DNA of 22,968 nt from JBAVQS01 sp049694275 (GTDB taxonomy: Bacteria; Chloroflexota; Anaerolineae; UBA4142; SHND01). A model generated the notes under the pieces. The model was not told the origin of the DNA and did no database searches. It was given only the letters and a program-made list of their open reading frames with translations. The stretch lies in assembly GCA_049694275.1 (NCBI GenBank), contig JBAVQS010000082.1, positions 1-22,968 on the forward strand, written 5' to 3'. The position numbers and the translations under genes are program-made. This document shows positions 7,449 through 14,690 of this stretch, in pieces; the first letter of the stretch is position 1, and each line of letters begins with the position of its first letter.

Positions 7449-8102
7449 ATGACACATATCCAACCCGACGGCTTTCTCGCCGTCCCGCCCACCGGCAAGG
7501 GACCCGGTGTATTGGTCCTCCATGCCTGGTGGGGGCTGAATGACACAATCAAGGCTTTCTGCACGCGCCTGACTGAGTCCGGTTTCGTGGCCTTCGCCCC
7601 GGACCTCTATCATGGCAAGGTCGCAGACATCATTGCCAATGCGGAAAAATTGGGCCAGGCTCTCGACGCCAACCATCTCCAGGCCAAAGCGGACATCGCG
7701 GAGGCAACAAAGTTTCTCGACGAACGAGCTGGCCCGAACGACCAGCGCCTTGCGGTGATTGGCTTTTCGTTGGGCGCTTATTATGCCCTGGACCTTGCCG
7801 CCGCCGATCCCGAGCGCATTCGTTCCGTCGTCCTCTTTTACGGGACCGGGGGCAGCGACTTGAACAATTCGAGAGCAGCCTACCTCGGTCACTTTGCCGA
7901 GCAAGATGAGTACGAGCCCAAATCGAACGTCGACGAATTGGAGGAATCCCTCAAGCGCGCAGGCCGCCCGGTGACTTTCTATCGTTATAGTGGCGCGGGA
8001 CACTGGTTCTTTGAGCCTGATCGCGTGCAGGCATACAATCAAGCGGCAGCCAGCTTGGCGTGGGACCGAACCCTGGCTTTCCTGAAACGTTCCTCCACTT
8101 GA
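7449..8102 (+). CDS. Dienelactone hydrolase family protein (alpha/beta hydrolase)
   Basis: This 217-residue protein has the dienelactone-hydrolase layout: a GPGVLVLHAWWG strand-turn near residues 18-29, the nucleophile elbow GFSLG at 105-109 (Ser107), an acidic residue at D153 and the catalytic histidine in GAGHWFF (H185). Classical members use cysteine as nucleophile; here it is serine, so carboxylesterase-like activity on an unknown ester or lactone is likely. The ATG at 7449 follows AAGGAG (7438-7443) with ideal spacing. It lies 44 bp after Res with no clear promoter or terminator between, so some read-through from the restriction locus is possible. No signal peptide; cytosolic. Confidence 0.88.
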   Translation: MTHIQPDGFLAVPPTGKGPGVLVLHAWWGLNDTIKAFCTRLTESGFVAFAPDLYHGKVADIIANAEKLGQALDANHLQAKADIAEATKFLDERAGPNDQRLAVIGFSLGAYYALDLAAADPERIRSVVLFYGTGGSDLNNSRAAYLGHFAEQDEYEPKSNVDELEESLKRAGRPVTFYRYSGAGHWFFEPDRVQAYNQAAASLAWDRTLAFLKRSST

Positions 8103-8150
8103 CCGCAGCCATAGACGGGGTTCTTTTTTATAGCATGAGGAGGTTCACTT

Positions 8151-8546
8151 ATGGCTATGACGCCAGCTACTAGCGCTCCGCCTGCGTCGGGACGGCCCTC
8201 GCACACGTTCGGGGAGATTCTTCGTGACGCGACTCGCTATTGGGAGTATCGCCGTATCGCATACAACCTGGTGCTGGTTGCTTTGGTCGTCGTCTTTGTG
8301 GTAAGGACCTGGCCTCATTTTCAGCCGGCCTTGAATCTGCAATCCCTTCCACCGCTCTTGATCCTTGCGGCGATCGCGAACATTTTATACTGCGCCGCTT
8401 ACCTGGCCGATCTTCCATTGCAGCTCTCTACCTTTGGAGGCGCCTATCGCCGTTGGCGTTGGGTCTTCTGGCTGGCAGGAACCCTCCTGGCGCTCCTCGT
8501 GACTGAATACTGGATCGGGGACGAGATCTATCCTTATGTGAAATGA
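8151..8546 (+). CDS. Unknown small membrane protein (three predicted transmembrane segments)
   Basis: I do not recognise a family. The 131-residue product has a polar N-terminus of about 35 residues and then three hydrophobic stretches (starting YNLVLVALVVVFVV, then LLILAAIANILYCAAYLA, then WVFWLAGTLLALLVTEYW), consistent with three membrane helices. A strong GAGGAGG (8137-8143) precedes ATG 8151. The gene runs between the hydrolase and another membrane protein in the same direction with short gaps, so the three may form an operon. Confidence 0.7.
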   Translation: MAMTPATSAPPASGRPSHTFGEILRDATRYWEYRRIAYNLVLVALVVVFVVRTWPHFQPALNLQSLPPLLILAAIANILYCAAYLADLPLQLSTFGGAYRRWRWVFWLAGTLLALLVTEYWIGDEIYPYVK

Positions 8547-8591
8547 GGATGCACGCGAGGCTCGTTGCTCTTATCAGGAAAGGAGTCCACG

Positions 8592-9158
8592 ATGCCGTCG
8601 TCAGATTTGAACCTCACATCGGAAATCCTTTGGCAGTCTGCCCTTTTCACCGCGCTGATTGACCTGGCGCTGGTCTTGTTCTTGCTCTGGCGCATCAAAC
8701 CCCGTACTTTCCATGAGCTCAAATGGGCCATTGTAGCCGTCTCCTCAATCTCTTGGGGCGTCTTGGCTGTGGCCTTGCTCTATGGATTCTGGGATTCTTA
8801 CTACCGTTACTTTTACCCTGATTCAGCCCGCTGGTTGAGCGCAATCATCGTCGTGGTTTTTGGCGTCAACGGGTTTGTCTTGTGGTGGTTAGCGTTACGC
8901 CTACCAGGAAATCCTACTGCGACCTTTTGCCTTCTGGGTGGAGTGGAAGGTTTGCTCGAACATGCGTGGGGTATCTATGGCCTAGGAATCCTGGTCAAGG
9001 TTCCAATGCTGCAAAATGCCGGCGCCCTCTCCATTTTTGTCTTTTCGTTCTTTGAATACGTGTTTTATTGGGGAATCGTTCTGGGGATCGCCGCCCTGGT
9101 TTCAAGAGCGTGGCGCGAGTGGAAAAAGCAGAGGCAAGGCCAGGCGAAGGTCGCGTAA
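8592..9158 (+). CDS. Unknown polytopic membrane protein
   Basis: This 188-residue protein has about five hydrophobic segments (for example ALIDLALVLFLLW, IVAVSSISWGVLAVALLYGF, AIIVVVFGVNGFVLWWLAL, and a C-terminal pair ending in YVFYWGIVLGIAALV) and a short basic tail (REWKKQRQGQ) that should lie in the cytoplasm. No enzyme motif is visible and I cannot assign a function. The start at ATG 8592 is supported by AAAGGAG just upstream (8579-8585). It is the last gene of the three-gene run that begins with the hydrolase. Confidence 0.7.
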   Translation: MPSSDLNLTSEILWQSALFTALIDLALVLFLLWRIKPRTFHELKWAIVAVSSISWGVLAVALLYGFWDSYYRYFYPDSARWLSAIIVVVFGVNGFVLWWLALRLPGNPTATFCLLGGVEGLLEHAWGIYGLGILVKVPMLQNAGALSIFVFSFFEYVFYWGIVLGIAALVSRAWREWKKQRQGQAKVA

Positions 9159-9293
9159 CATGCGCGACCCGGTGGCTCATTATCGTTGTGTCTTGCCGCC
9201 CTCGCCGCCTGCCGCGAACGGGGTAAACGGGCAAATCAACAGAGCATGACCCTGAACGCGACGATTTGTTTATGGACCCTCGTAGATGGAATT

Positions 9294-9386
9294 CGCAGCA
9301 ATCCAAAGCAAAGCCGACCTCCGTCGGCTGGGGAAGCCAGTCTGCGGAGGCAGACTTTGCCTTGCGTTGCTGCGGTTTCTAACCGC
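9294..9386. repeat. Multi-hairpin intergenic repeat element
   Basis: Within the 347-bp gap 9159-9505 lies a compound element. Outer arms CGCAGCAATCCAAAGCAAAG (9294-9313) and, on the other strand, 9355-9374 match in 17 of 20 bases. Inside are two perfect hairpins: AGCCGAC/GTCGGCT (9312-9329, loop CTCC) and AGTCTGC/GCAGACT (9339-9356, loop GGAG). A further hairpin GCGGTT/AACCGC follows at 9372-9386. The layout is that of a non-autonomous repeat or structured RNA element; it has no poly-T tail of a terminator. The rest of the gap holds only the likely promoter region of the next gene (TTGACG 9441, TATAAT 9458, TATACT 9470, none at ideal spacing). Confidence 0.8.
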
Positions 9387-9505
9387 CAGTCCAGTTCGCC
9401 CCCAAGTTGAACTGCACCCAATCCGGCGATGCCCTATCCGTTGACGCCCATTGCTGCTATAATTCCGAATATACTGTAGTGAAACCGATTCACCAGGAGA
9501 CCGAG

Positions 9506-10027
9506 ATGAGCCCAGCTTGGAAAGAAATCCTTTGGCGCCAATTCGGCGCCGCCATCGAAACGCTGCAAAATGCCTTGAACGCTTGCTCCGACGAGCTCTG
9601 GCACGCGCGCCTGTATCACGAGTCAACCTCACCGCCCGAATTTGGCCGGTTCTGGTACATTGTCTATCACACCATTTTTTGGCTCGACTATTACTGCTCC
9701 GATTCGGCAGAAGGATTCGCTCCTCCCGCGCCCTTTACCACCTCCGAAATGGAAATGGATGCGGCGCCGCCGGAGCGGGCATACACAAAACAGGAACTGC
9801 AAGTCTATCTGGACCATGCGCGGAACAAGTGCAGAGCAAAAATCGAGAGCCTTGCAGACGAAAACGAGCCCCAGCGTATTCGGGAGAACTGGCGCGTCAA
9901 GACGGTCGCGGAGCTGATGCTCTATACCATGCGGCATACTCAGGAGCACGCCGCTGAGTTGAACCTGCTCCTGGGGCAGAAAACCGGCTCGGCGCCCGGC
10001 TGGGTCGGGCAGGTTACGCTGGGCTAG
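9506..10027 (+). CDS. DinB-superfamily protein
   Basis: This 173-residue protein has the four-helix DinB/YfiT-like pattern with the three metal-binding histidines in place: H55 in YHTIFW, and H144 and H148 in RHTQEH. Family members bind zinc or nickel and some are thiol-dependent transferases; the substrate of this one is unknown. The start at ATG 9506 follows AGGAGA (9495-9500). A longer frame starting upstream is possible but lacks a ribosome-binding site. No LexA-type box is seen upstream, despite the historical name of the family as damage-inducible in Bacillus. Confidence 0.82.
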   Translation: MSPAWKEILWRQFGAAIETLQNALNACSDELWHARLYHESTSPPEFGRFWYIVYHTIFWLDYYCSDSAEGFAPPAPFTTSEMEMDAAPPERAYTKQELQVYLDHARNKCRAKIESLADENEPQRIRENWRVKTVAELMLYTMRHTQEHAAELNLLLGQKTGSAPGWVGQVTLG

Positions 10028-10064
10028 CCCAGCCATTCTTGTATGTAAAAAAGGAGAATTATTT

Positions 10065-10424
10065 ATGACCGTCCAGGCGACTTTCGGATTTTTGCTGGAA
10101 TATGTAACGGACGTTGAAGCAGCTAAACAATTCTATACGGATGTGATTGGCCTCAAGGTCGAGCGGTATCACCCCACCTATGTCCAGTTCAAGAACTTTG
10201 CCATCGCCAGCGATGAATCGTTGAGCGGCAACCGTTCCCCTGAACAGTATTGGCTCGTCGACGATGCCGAGCAGGCTTTTAATGAGCTGTCTCAAAAAGC
10301 AGAGATCGTGTTTCCACTCACGCAAAAGGCCTTTGGCAAGGTCTTTGCTGTCAAGGACCCGGCCGGCCAGCCCCTCTACTTGCTCGAATTCTCCAGGACC
10401 AGGCCCAGCCAACCGGCCTCATGA
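10065..10424 (+). CDS. VOC-superfamily (glyoxalase/bleomycin-resistance-like) protein
   Basis: A 119-residue single-domain protein with the paired beta-alpha-beta3 pattern: EYVTDVEAAKQFYTDVIGL (residues 12-30) begins the first module, and KVFAVKDPAGQPLYLLEF ends the second. Such proteins bind metal and act as lyases, dioxygenases or drug-binding proteins; the family alone does not tell which. ATG 10065 follows AAGGAG after 37 bp from the DinB gene, so the two are probably co-transcribed. The hairpin at 10441-10468 closes the unit. Confidence 0.85.
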   Translation: MTVQATFGFLLEYVTDVEAAKQFYTDVIGLKVERYHPTYVQFKNFAIASDESLSGNRSPEQYWLVDDAEQAFNELSQKAEIVFPLTQKAFGKVFAVKDPAGQPLYLLEFSRTRPSQPAS

Positions 10425-10440
10425 TAAGTGATGCAGCCAG

Positions 10441-10468
10441 GCCCGCCCCGATTTCCCAGGGGGCGGGC
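10441..10468 (+). terminator. GC-rich hairpin terminator after the VOC gene
   Basis: A perfect 9-bp stem GCCCGCCCC/GGGGCGGGC with a 10-base loop lies 17 bp after the VOC stop codon. Only two T follow, so it is a weak or factor-assisted terminator rather than a textbook one. The rest of 10425-10689 holds no credible gene, only the promoter and operator of the next gene. Confidence 0.6.
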
Positions 10469-10578
10469 TTCGCATCCTTCGCGGTTCAATCTCTACCCCC
10501 AACTACGCGACTATTCAACCATCCGACCTCCTCCTCATTTCGGACTGAATTTCTTACACCGGTTTAACGCGAACCTAC

Positions 10579-10606
10579 TTGATTGTACAAGCAAGCGGCG
10601 TATAAT
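10579..10606 (+). promoter_or_regulatory. Promoter of the double-VOC gene
   Basis: TTGATT (10579-10584) and a consensus TATAAT (10601-10606) are 16 bp apart. Transcription should start at about 10613-10616, immediately before the LexA-like box at 10620. Confidence 0.6.
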
Positions 10607-10619
10607 GAGCATGCGCCGC

Positions 10620-10635
10620 TAGAACAATAGTGCTA
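10620..10635 (+). promoter_or_regulatory. LexA-like operator upstream of the double-VOC gene
   Basis: TAGAACAATAGTGCTA fits the AGAAC-N4-GTTCT pattern with one mismatch in the right half (GTGCT). It differs from the second site in the lexA promoter (AGAACAATAGTACT) by one base out of 14. It lies 13 bp downstream of the -10 element, at about the transcription start, where a bound repressor would block transcription. Confidence 0.65.
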
Positions 10636-10689
10636 AACGAGGAAGAGGGAAAATCGTGACGATTTCGAGTAAGGAAAGGAGACAGGACG

Positions 10690-11661
10690 ATGCGAAAAAT
10701 TACCCCGCATTTATGGTTCGACCAAGAAGCGAAAGAAGCTGCGCAGTTCTATACTTCCATCTTTGCCAATTCCCGGATCACGCACATGACGACGATTCAT
10801 GGGGTTCCCTCTCCGACGGGAGACAGCGATATCGTCGCTTTCGAACTCATGGGCCAACCGTTCATGGCCATCAGCGCCGGCCCGGATTTCAAAATGAATC
10901 CGTCGATATCGTTCATCGTCAATTTCGATCCATCCCGCGATCGAAATGCGCATAAGAATCTTGACGCCGCGTGGGACCAGTTGTCGCCGGGCGGTACGGT
11001 CTTGATGCCACTCCAAGAGTATCCGTTTAGCAAGCACTATGGCTGGCTCCAGGACCGGTACGGAGTGTCGTGGCAACTGATGCTCACCAATCCCGATGGT
11101 GAGGAGCGGCCCGAAATTGTGCCGTCGCTGTTGTTTGTTGGGAATGTCTGTGGCAAGGCCGAAGAAGCCATCAAATTCTATCTCTCGGTATTCCAACACT
11201 CCCCAACCGAATCCGCGCGGCGTGAATCAAAAATGGGCGCGATCATGCGCCACGGCGCAGGCCAGGCGCCGGACAAAGAAGGAACGGTGGCGTTCGCTGA
11301 CGTTGAACTCGCGGGGACGTGGTTCGCCGGCATGGACAGCGCGCTCGAACACGGGTTTGCTTTCAACGAAGCGCTATCGCTCCTCATCCCCTGCGAGACG
11401 CAAGCGGAAATCGATTATTATTGGGACAAGCTCTCGGCTGATCCAAAAGCAGAACAATGCGGGTGGCTCAAGGATCGGTACGGGGTGTCGTGGCAAGTCT
11501 GGCCGACAATCATCGGTGAAATGATGGCCAAGGGGATGCCCGAGCAAATCGCGCGCTTGACTCAAGCGTTCCTGCCGATGAAGAAATACGAGATAATAAA
11601 ACTAAGAGAAGCGTACGAAAATGAAGGATTCATAGACACCAGCTCCCGTTCTCCTGTATAA
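10690..11661 (+). CDS. Tandem PhnB/YjdN-like VOC protein, probably SOS-controlled
   Basis: This 323-residue protein holds two copies of the PhnB-like (3-demethylubiquinone-methyltransferase-type) VOC fold. Each begins with a similar stretch (residues 5-25, PHLWFDQEAKEAAQFY; and about 143-165, PSLLFVGNVCGKAEEAIKFY) and ends with a near-identical signature (YGWLQDRYGVSWQL, then CGWLKDRYGVSWQVWP). The reaction is unknown for the whole family. ATG 10690 follows GGAAAGGAGAC. The last 20 residues are charged and fall outside the fold. A LexA-like box beside the -10 element suggests induction by DNA damage. Its stop codon lies within the TATAAT box of the next gene. Confidence 0.87.
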   Translation: MRKITPHLWFDQEAKEAAQFYTSIFANSRITHMTTIHGVPSPTGDSDIVAFELMGQPFMAISAGPDFKMNPSISFIVNFDPSRDRNAHKNLDAAWDQLSPGGTVLMPLQEYPFSKHYGWLQDRYGVSWQLMLTNPDGEERPEIVPSLLFVGNVCGKAEEAIKFYLSVFQHSPTESARRESKMGAIMRHGAGQAPDKEGTVAFADVELAGTWFAGMDSALEHGFAFNEALSLLIPCETQAEIDYYWDKLSADPKAEQCGWLKDRYGVSWQVWPTIIGEMMAKGMPEQIARLTQAFLPMKKYEIIKLREAYENEGFIDTSSRSPV

Positions 11662-11662
11662 T
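11633..11662 (+). promoter_or_regulatory. Promoter of the peptidase E-like gene
   Basis: TAGACA (11633-11638) and TATAAT with extended TG (TGTATAAT, 11655-11662) are 18 bp apart. The promoter lies in the 3' end of the previous gene, whose TAA stop is part of the -10 box. Confidence 0.55.
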
Positions 11663-11668
11663 CGACGG

Positions 11669-11682
11669 CGAACACATGTTCT
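11669..11682 (+). promoter_or_regulatory. LexA operator upstream of the peptidase E-like gene
   Basis: CGAACACATGTTCT contains a perfect 12-bp palindrome GAACACATGTTC of the GAAC-N4-GTTC type, 7 bp downstream of the -10 element and over the expected start of transcription. It is as good as the best site in the lexA promoter. Confidence 0.75.
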
Positions 11683-11720
11683 CTAGCCGTTGTTAAAAGG
11701 AATATTAAAGGAGAGGAATC

Positions 11721-12386
11721 ATGAAATTACTGCTCACTTCTGCTGGCATCAAGAACACGAGCATCCACAACGCGCTGGTCAACCTACTGGGCAAACCGAT
11801 TGCCGAGTCTAGCGCCCTTTGCATTCCCACCGCGTCGTACGCCAGGCCCGGCGGCGCCAATAGGGCATATCAGTTCATCACCGGACAAGCCACAACCCCC
11901 ATGTGCGAACTGGGGTGGAAGTCTATGGGCGTGCTGGAGCTCACCGCGCTGCCCAGCATCGAAAAAGAGATTTGGGTCCCCATGGTCAAGGAGACTGACG
12001 TCCTGCTGGTGAACGGTGGCGATCCCATGTATCTGTGCTACTGGATGCAACAGTCCGGACTGGCGGACCTCTTGCCGTCGCTGCGCGAGACGGTCTATGT
12101 GGGACTGAGCGCCGGGAGCATGGTGATGACCCCCAGGATCGGGGAGGACTTTGTCGGCTGGCGTCCGCCCACCGGTGGCGACAGAACGCTGGGACTGGTT
12201 GACTTTTCGATTTTTCCGCACCTGGATCACCCGAACCTGCCGGACAATAACATGGCCAACGCCGAAAAATGGGCCGCCGGGCTTGGGGCGCCGGCATACG
12301 CGATGGACGATGAGACCGCCATCCAGGTGATCGACGGAGCAGTTCAAGTCATCTCCGAAGGCCACTGGAGACGGTTTACGCCCTGA
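11721..12386 (+). CDS. Peptidase E / type 1 glutamine amidotransferase-like protein (peptidase family S51)
   Basis: This 221-residue protein matches the S51 family: NGGDP at residues 98-102 before the nucleophile elbow GLSAGS at 128-133 (Ser130), with HLDH at 167-170 supplying a likely catalytic histidine. Peptidase E cuts Asp-X dipeptides; other members (cyanophycinase-like) act on different substrates, so the exact one is open. The start follows AAAGGAGAGG. A perfect LexA-type palindrome lies on its promoter, so damage induction is likely. A 70-bp fragment of a second copy (matching codons 67-90 of this gene) survives at 13813-13882. Confidence 0.88.
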   Translation: MKLLLTSAGIKNTSIHNALVNLLGKPIAESSALCIPTASYARPGGANRAYQFITGQATTPMCELGWKSMGVLELTALPSIEKEIWVPMVKETDVLLVNGGDPMYLCYWMQQSGLADLLPSLRETVYVGLSAGSMVMTPRIGEDFVGWRPPTGGDRTLGLVDFSIFPHLDHPNLPDNNMANAEKWAAGLGAPAYAMDDETAIQVIDGAVQVISEGHWRRFTP

Positions 12387-12443
12387 TAGGCGGGGGGAGT
12401 TGAGACCCTATGAGAAAACTAATAACGTCAAATAAGGAGGTCT

Positions 12444-13001
12444 ATGAGAAAGGTTGTTTTTGCGATCAATATCACCACGGACGGGTTCTGCAACCACACG
12501 GATGGGATTGCCGACGACGAGTTGCACGAGTACTTTACCAGGGTGCTGCGCAATGCGAGTCTCCTCCTCTATGGCCGGATCACGTATCAACTCATGGTGC
12601 CCTATTGGCCCGACATCGCCAGGAACCAATCCGAGACAGAAGCAACCAATGAGTTTGCCCGGGTGTTCGACTCGCTCGACATGGTCGTATTCTCCACGAC
12701 CTTGCAACACGTCGACGGAAACAACAGGCGAATCGTGCGCGCAAACGTCGCGGAAGAGGTGGTCGCGCTCAAGCAGCAGCCCGGAAAAGACATTTGTGTA
12801 GGCAGTTTGAGCATTGCGTCCCAGCTATCGGCCCGTGGTTTGATCGACGAGTACCGTTTCGTGGTTCACCCGGTTGTGGCCGGAAAAGGACCGCGGCTAT
12901 TCGAAACCGTAAAGCCGCAGGACACGCTACGGCTGGATTTCATGGATTCAGAAACCTTTCGATCCGGCGTCGTTGCCCTTCACTATCGGAAAAATGCATG
13001 A
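12444..13001 (+). CDS. RibD C-terminal / dihydrofolate-reductase-like protein
   Basis: This 185-residue protein has the RibD_C/DHFR-like fold signs: an N-terminal strand MRKVVFAINITTDG, the LLYGRITYQLM segment (residues 41-51), the VVFSTTLQHV strand near 81-90, and the cofactor-side motif LKQQPGKDICVGS (109-121). Such proteins are NADPH-dependent reductases of unclear substrate, widespread outside the riboflavin pathway. AAGGAGG (12435-12441) precedes ATG 12444. A second near-identical start (ATGAGAAAACT at 12410) 34 bp upstream is out of frame and may be the remnant of another family member. The stop overlaps the ATG of a truncated paralogue by four bases. Confidence 0.87.
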   Translation: MRKVVFAINITTDGFCNHTDGIADDELHEYFTRVLRNASLLLYGRITYQLMVPYWPDIARNQSETEATNEFARVFDSLDMVVFSTTLQHVDGNNRRIVRANVAEEVVALKQQPGKDICVGSLSIASQLSARGLIDEYRFVVHPVVAGKGPRLFETVKPQDTLRLDFMDSETFRSGVVALHYRKNA

Positions 13002-13255
13002 GCAGTTACGGCAAAATCAAGCAACAGCAAGGGCCGGATTTGCACGTTTGGGGAAGTGGTAATCTCATGCAGACGCTCCTCAAGCATGATTTGGTCGATG
13101 CGTTCTGGCTGATGATCTATCCGATAACGTTGGGCAGCGGAAAGCGGTTGTTTGCCGAGGGCACGATCCCGGCGGCGTTCAAGGTGACGGAAAGCCAAGT
13201 CACCCCGAATGGCGTCATTGTCGTGAATTACGAGCGTGCAGGGGCAATCACATGA
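12998..13255 (+). pseudogene. 5'-truncated RibD/DHFR-like gene (C-terminal half only)
   Basis: The 85-residue frame starts directly in the middle of the fold (IKQQQGPDLHVWGSGNLM matches the LKQQPGKD region of both complete paralogues) and continues with the normal end (LVDAFWLMIYPITLGSGKRLF, residues 32-52). The first half of the domain is missing, so it cannot bind cofactor like its relatives. It overlaps the preceding gene by ATGA, so it may still be translated by coupling. It most likely remains from a recombination that replaced the front of an older paralogue; the reading frame is still open to TGA 13253-13255. Confidence 0.75.
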
Positions 13256-13296
13256 GTTTAAGTATAGTTAGCGGAATTGACGCCGCCGAGCTTCAT

Positions 13297-13764
13297 TTAT
13301 TCTCTGCGTTCTAATTCGTCGAATGTCGGTTTCTGGAAGAACGCAATCCAGGGTTGCATCATTTCTTCAGGGATATAAAAAGCCGTTTGCGAACGTTGCG
13401 CATTTCTTCGCGCCAGCCGCCGAAGCAATTCCTCCGGCGACACATCTAGGAAATGAACTTCGCTACTCGCCCCAAGCTGCTTGGCTCGCAAGCGATAGTC
13501 TTCTCTTTCTTCCCGCGCCCAAAAACCGTAATCAAGGATCACATTCGTTCCCAATACAAGCGCCCGACTAGCCATCTCCCAAAGCAGGGCTTCAATGAGA
13601 GAATGCCGGACGTTATGCTCTGGATCCTCTGCATCTTGACCAAAGAGACGTAATTGCCATTCATCCGGAGTCAGGCGAAGCGCCGAGCACTTGGATTCAA
13701 GCTCTTGCGCTAGCGTTGTTTTTCCTGAACAAGGAAGTCCGACCATCAGGTGGAGAGTTGCCAT
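13297..13764 (-). CDS. P-loop kinase-like ATPase (AAA_33 / zeta-like)
   Basis: This 155-residue protein starts with MATLHLMVGLPCSGKTTLAQ: the Walker A motif GLPCSGKT is at residues 9-16. TPDEW (residues 32-36) and the DYGFWAREERE stretch resemble small-molecule kinases such as the AAA_33 and zeta-toxin-like group, which phosphorylate a nucleotide sugar, drug or nucleic acid end. The substrate is unknown. The chosen ATG (13764-13762) follows GGAG on the minus strand and starts just before the first strand; a longer frame exists upstream but runs into the peptidase E fragment and would add unstructured residues. It is convergent with the RibD fragment (41 bp between stops). Confidence 0.8.
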   Translation of the reverse strand: MATLHLMVGLPCSGKTTLAQELESKCSALRLTPDEWQLRLFGQDAEDPEHNVRHSLIEALLWEMASRALVLGTNVILDYGFWAREEREDYRLRAKQLGASSEVHFLDVSPEELLRRLARRNAQRSQTAFYIPEEMMQPWIAFFQKPTFDELERRE

Positions 13765-13812
13765 GGCTATTACTCCGGTAGCGCGTATATGAGCCGCCGA
13801 ACTAGTGCTTGT

Positions 13813-13882
13813 GTCGATAGGCGTGCTGGAGCTCACCGCGCTGCCCAGCATCGATCAAGAGACCTGGGTCCCCATGGTCAAT
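13813..13882 (+). pseudogene. Fragment of a second peptidase E gene
   Basis: These 70 bp match 11921-11990 inside the peptidase E gene in 64 of 70 positions (longest run GGCGTGCTGGAGCTCACCGC and onward through CTGCCCAGCATCGA, then GGGTCCCCATGGTCAA). The frame is open but both ends of the gene are absent. It lies between two minus-strand genes in the gap 13765-13900 and marks a recombination scar; it cannot be functional as a peptidase. Confidence 0.85.
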
Positions 13883-13900
13883 GATGCTACTATTTCACTC

Positions 13901-14578
13901 TCACGCTCGTTGGACAGTCAGATTCTTGTCTTGCATTTCCCAGGCGTGATCGAGCGTGTGATACGCGGTGTGCCGAATCAAGTACCGGAGCGGCCAGGTG
14001 CGGGCCATTTTGCCCTCGGAATGAAACACCCGAATCGCGTTGCAATAGGCGTCGCGATACGCGTTCAATCCCTTGTCGCTCCGCATCGCGTCCTGAGGCA
14101 TGAGCACGCCGAGCTTTTTCGCCCAGTCCTGCTCCGTGGCTAGCGTATGACGGACGATGCGGTCCCGATCTCGCCCTCCGCCGCGTGGACCCCGCTGCAT
14201 CTCAGCCGACACGAGCGAACGCACATCGTCGAAAACGGCCCAGCAAGCCCGCATCAACGTCAGTTCACGCTCCAATGCTTTGGCCGACATGACTTGCTGA
14301 TCGATGCCCGAAAACGCGAACGAAATACCCCAAAAGTCGGTTGAGCCCGTGCCCGGATAATGCTCGACCACGTCGACGACGGGGGTGGTCGCAAACGCGG
14401 CCTCCATCCCAGCCAACTTGGTCACCGTTGCATAACGTGGAACGTAGGAGAGTAAGCGCTCAATCGCAGCCTGCTCGGTCTTTGCCCCGCGCTCGAGACC
14501 GGGCCAGTCCGGCGCCACCGCCACCACCTTCTTGCTCTTCGGTCCAATTTCTATCGCCACCCGAAGTTGTCTAGTCAC
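13901..14578 (-). CDS. HicB-like N-terminal domain fused to DinB-like domain
   Basis: This 225-residue protein has two parts. Residues 1-60 look like the HicB/antitoxin-type fold (VAIEIGPKSKKVVAVAPDWPG then ERGAKTEQAAIERLL), in which a partially degraded RNase-H-like domain often binds partners. Residues 110-225 look like a DinB-type helical domain with histidines in IVRHTLATEQDW and in RHTAYHTLDHAWEM that can form the metal site. The function is unknown; a HicB-type part without a HicA toxin suggests a stand-alone role. It starts at GTG 14578-14576 after GGGGGAA on the minus strand, and is transcribed divergently from the RibD-like gene at 14761. Confidence 0.75.
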   Translation of the reverse strand: MTRQLRVAIEIGPKSKKVVAVAPDWPGLERGAKTEQAAIERLLSYVPRYATVTKLAGMEAAFATTPVVDVVEHYPGTGSTDFWGISFAFSGIDQQVMSAKALERELTLMRACWAVFDDVRSLVSAEMQRGPRGGGRDRDRIVRHTLATEQDWAKKLGVLMPQDAMRSDKGLNAYRDAYCNAIRVFHSEGKMARTWPLRYLIRHTAYHTLDHAWEMQDKNLTVQRA

Positions 14579-14690
14579 AGTTCCCCCAATTACAACAGCT
14601 CCTGCCGTCGCACACCCCAGCGCGCGGTGCCTGCAATTCTATTGTTAGTATTAGATTATAGCACATGGCTTGTGAGCGGATTTTGTCGAT

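Noticed and set aside
9441..9475. A clear promoter for the DinB-like gene
   Set aside because: TTGACG, TATAAT and TATACT are all present but no pair has a spacing of 15-19 bp, so no single promoter can be called.
10428..10622. Small plus-strand open frame after the VOC gene
   Set aside because: It runs through the hairpin terminator and the promoter of the next gene, has no ribosome-binding site and no protein-like composition.
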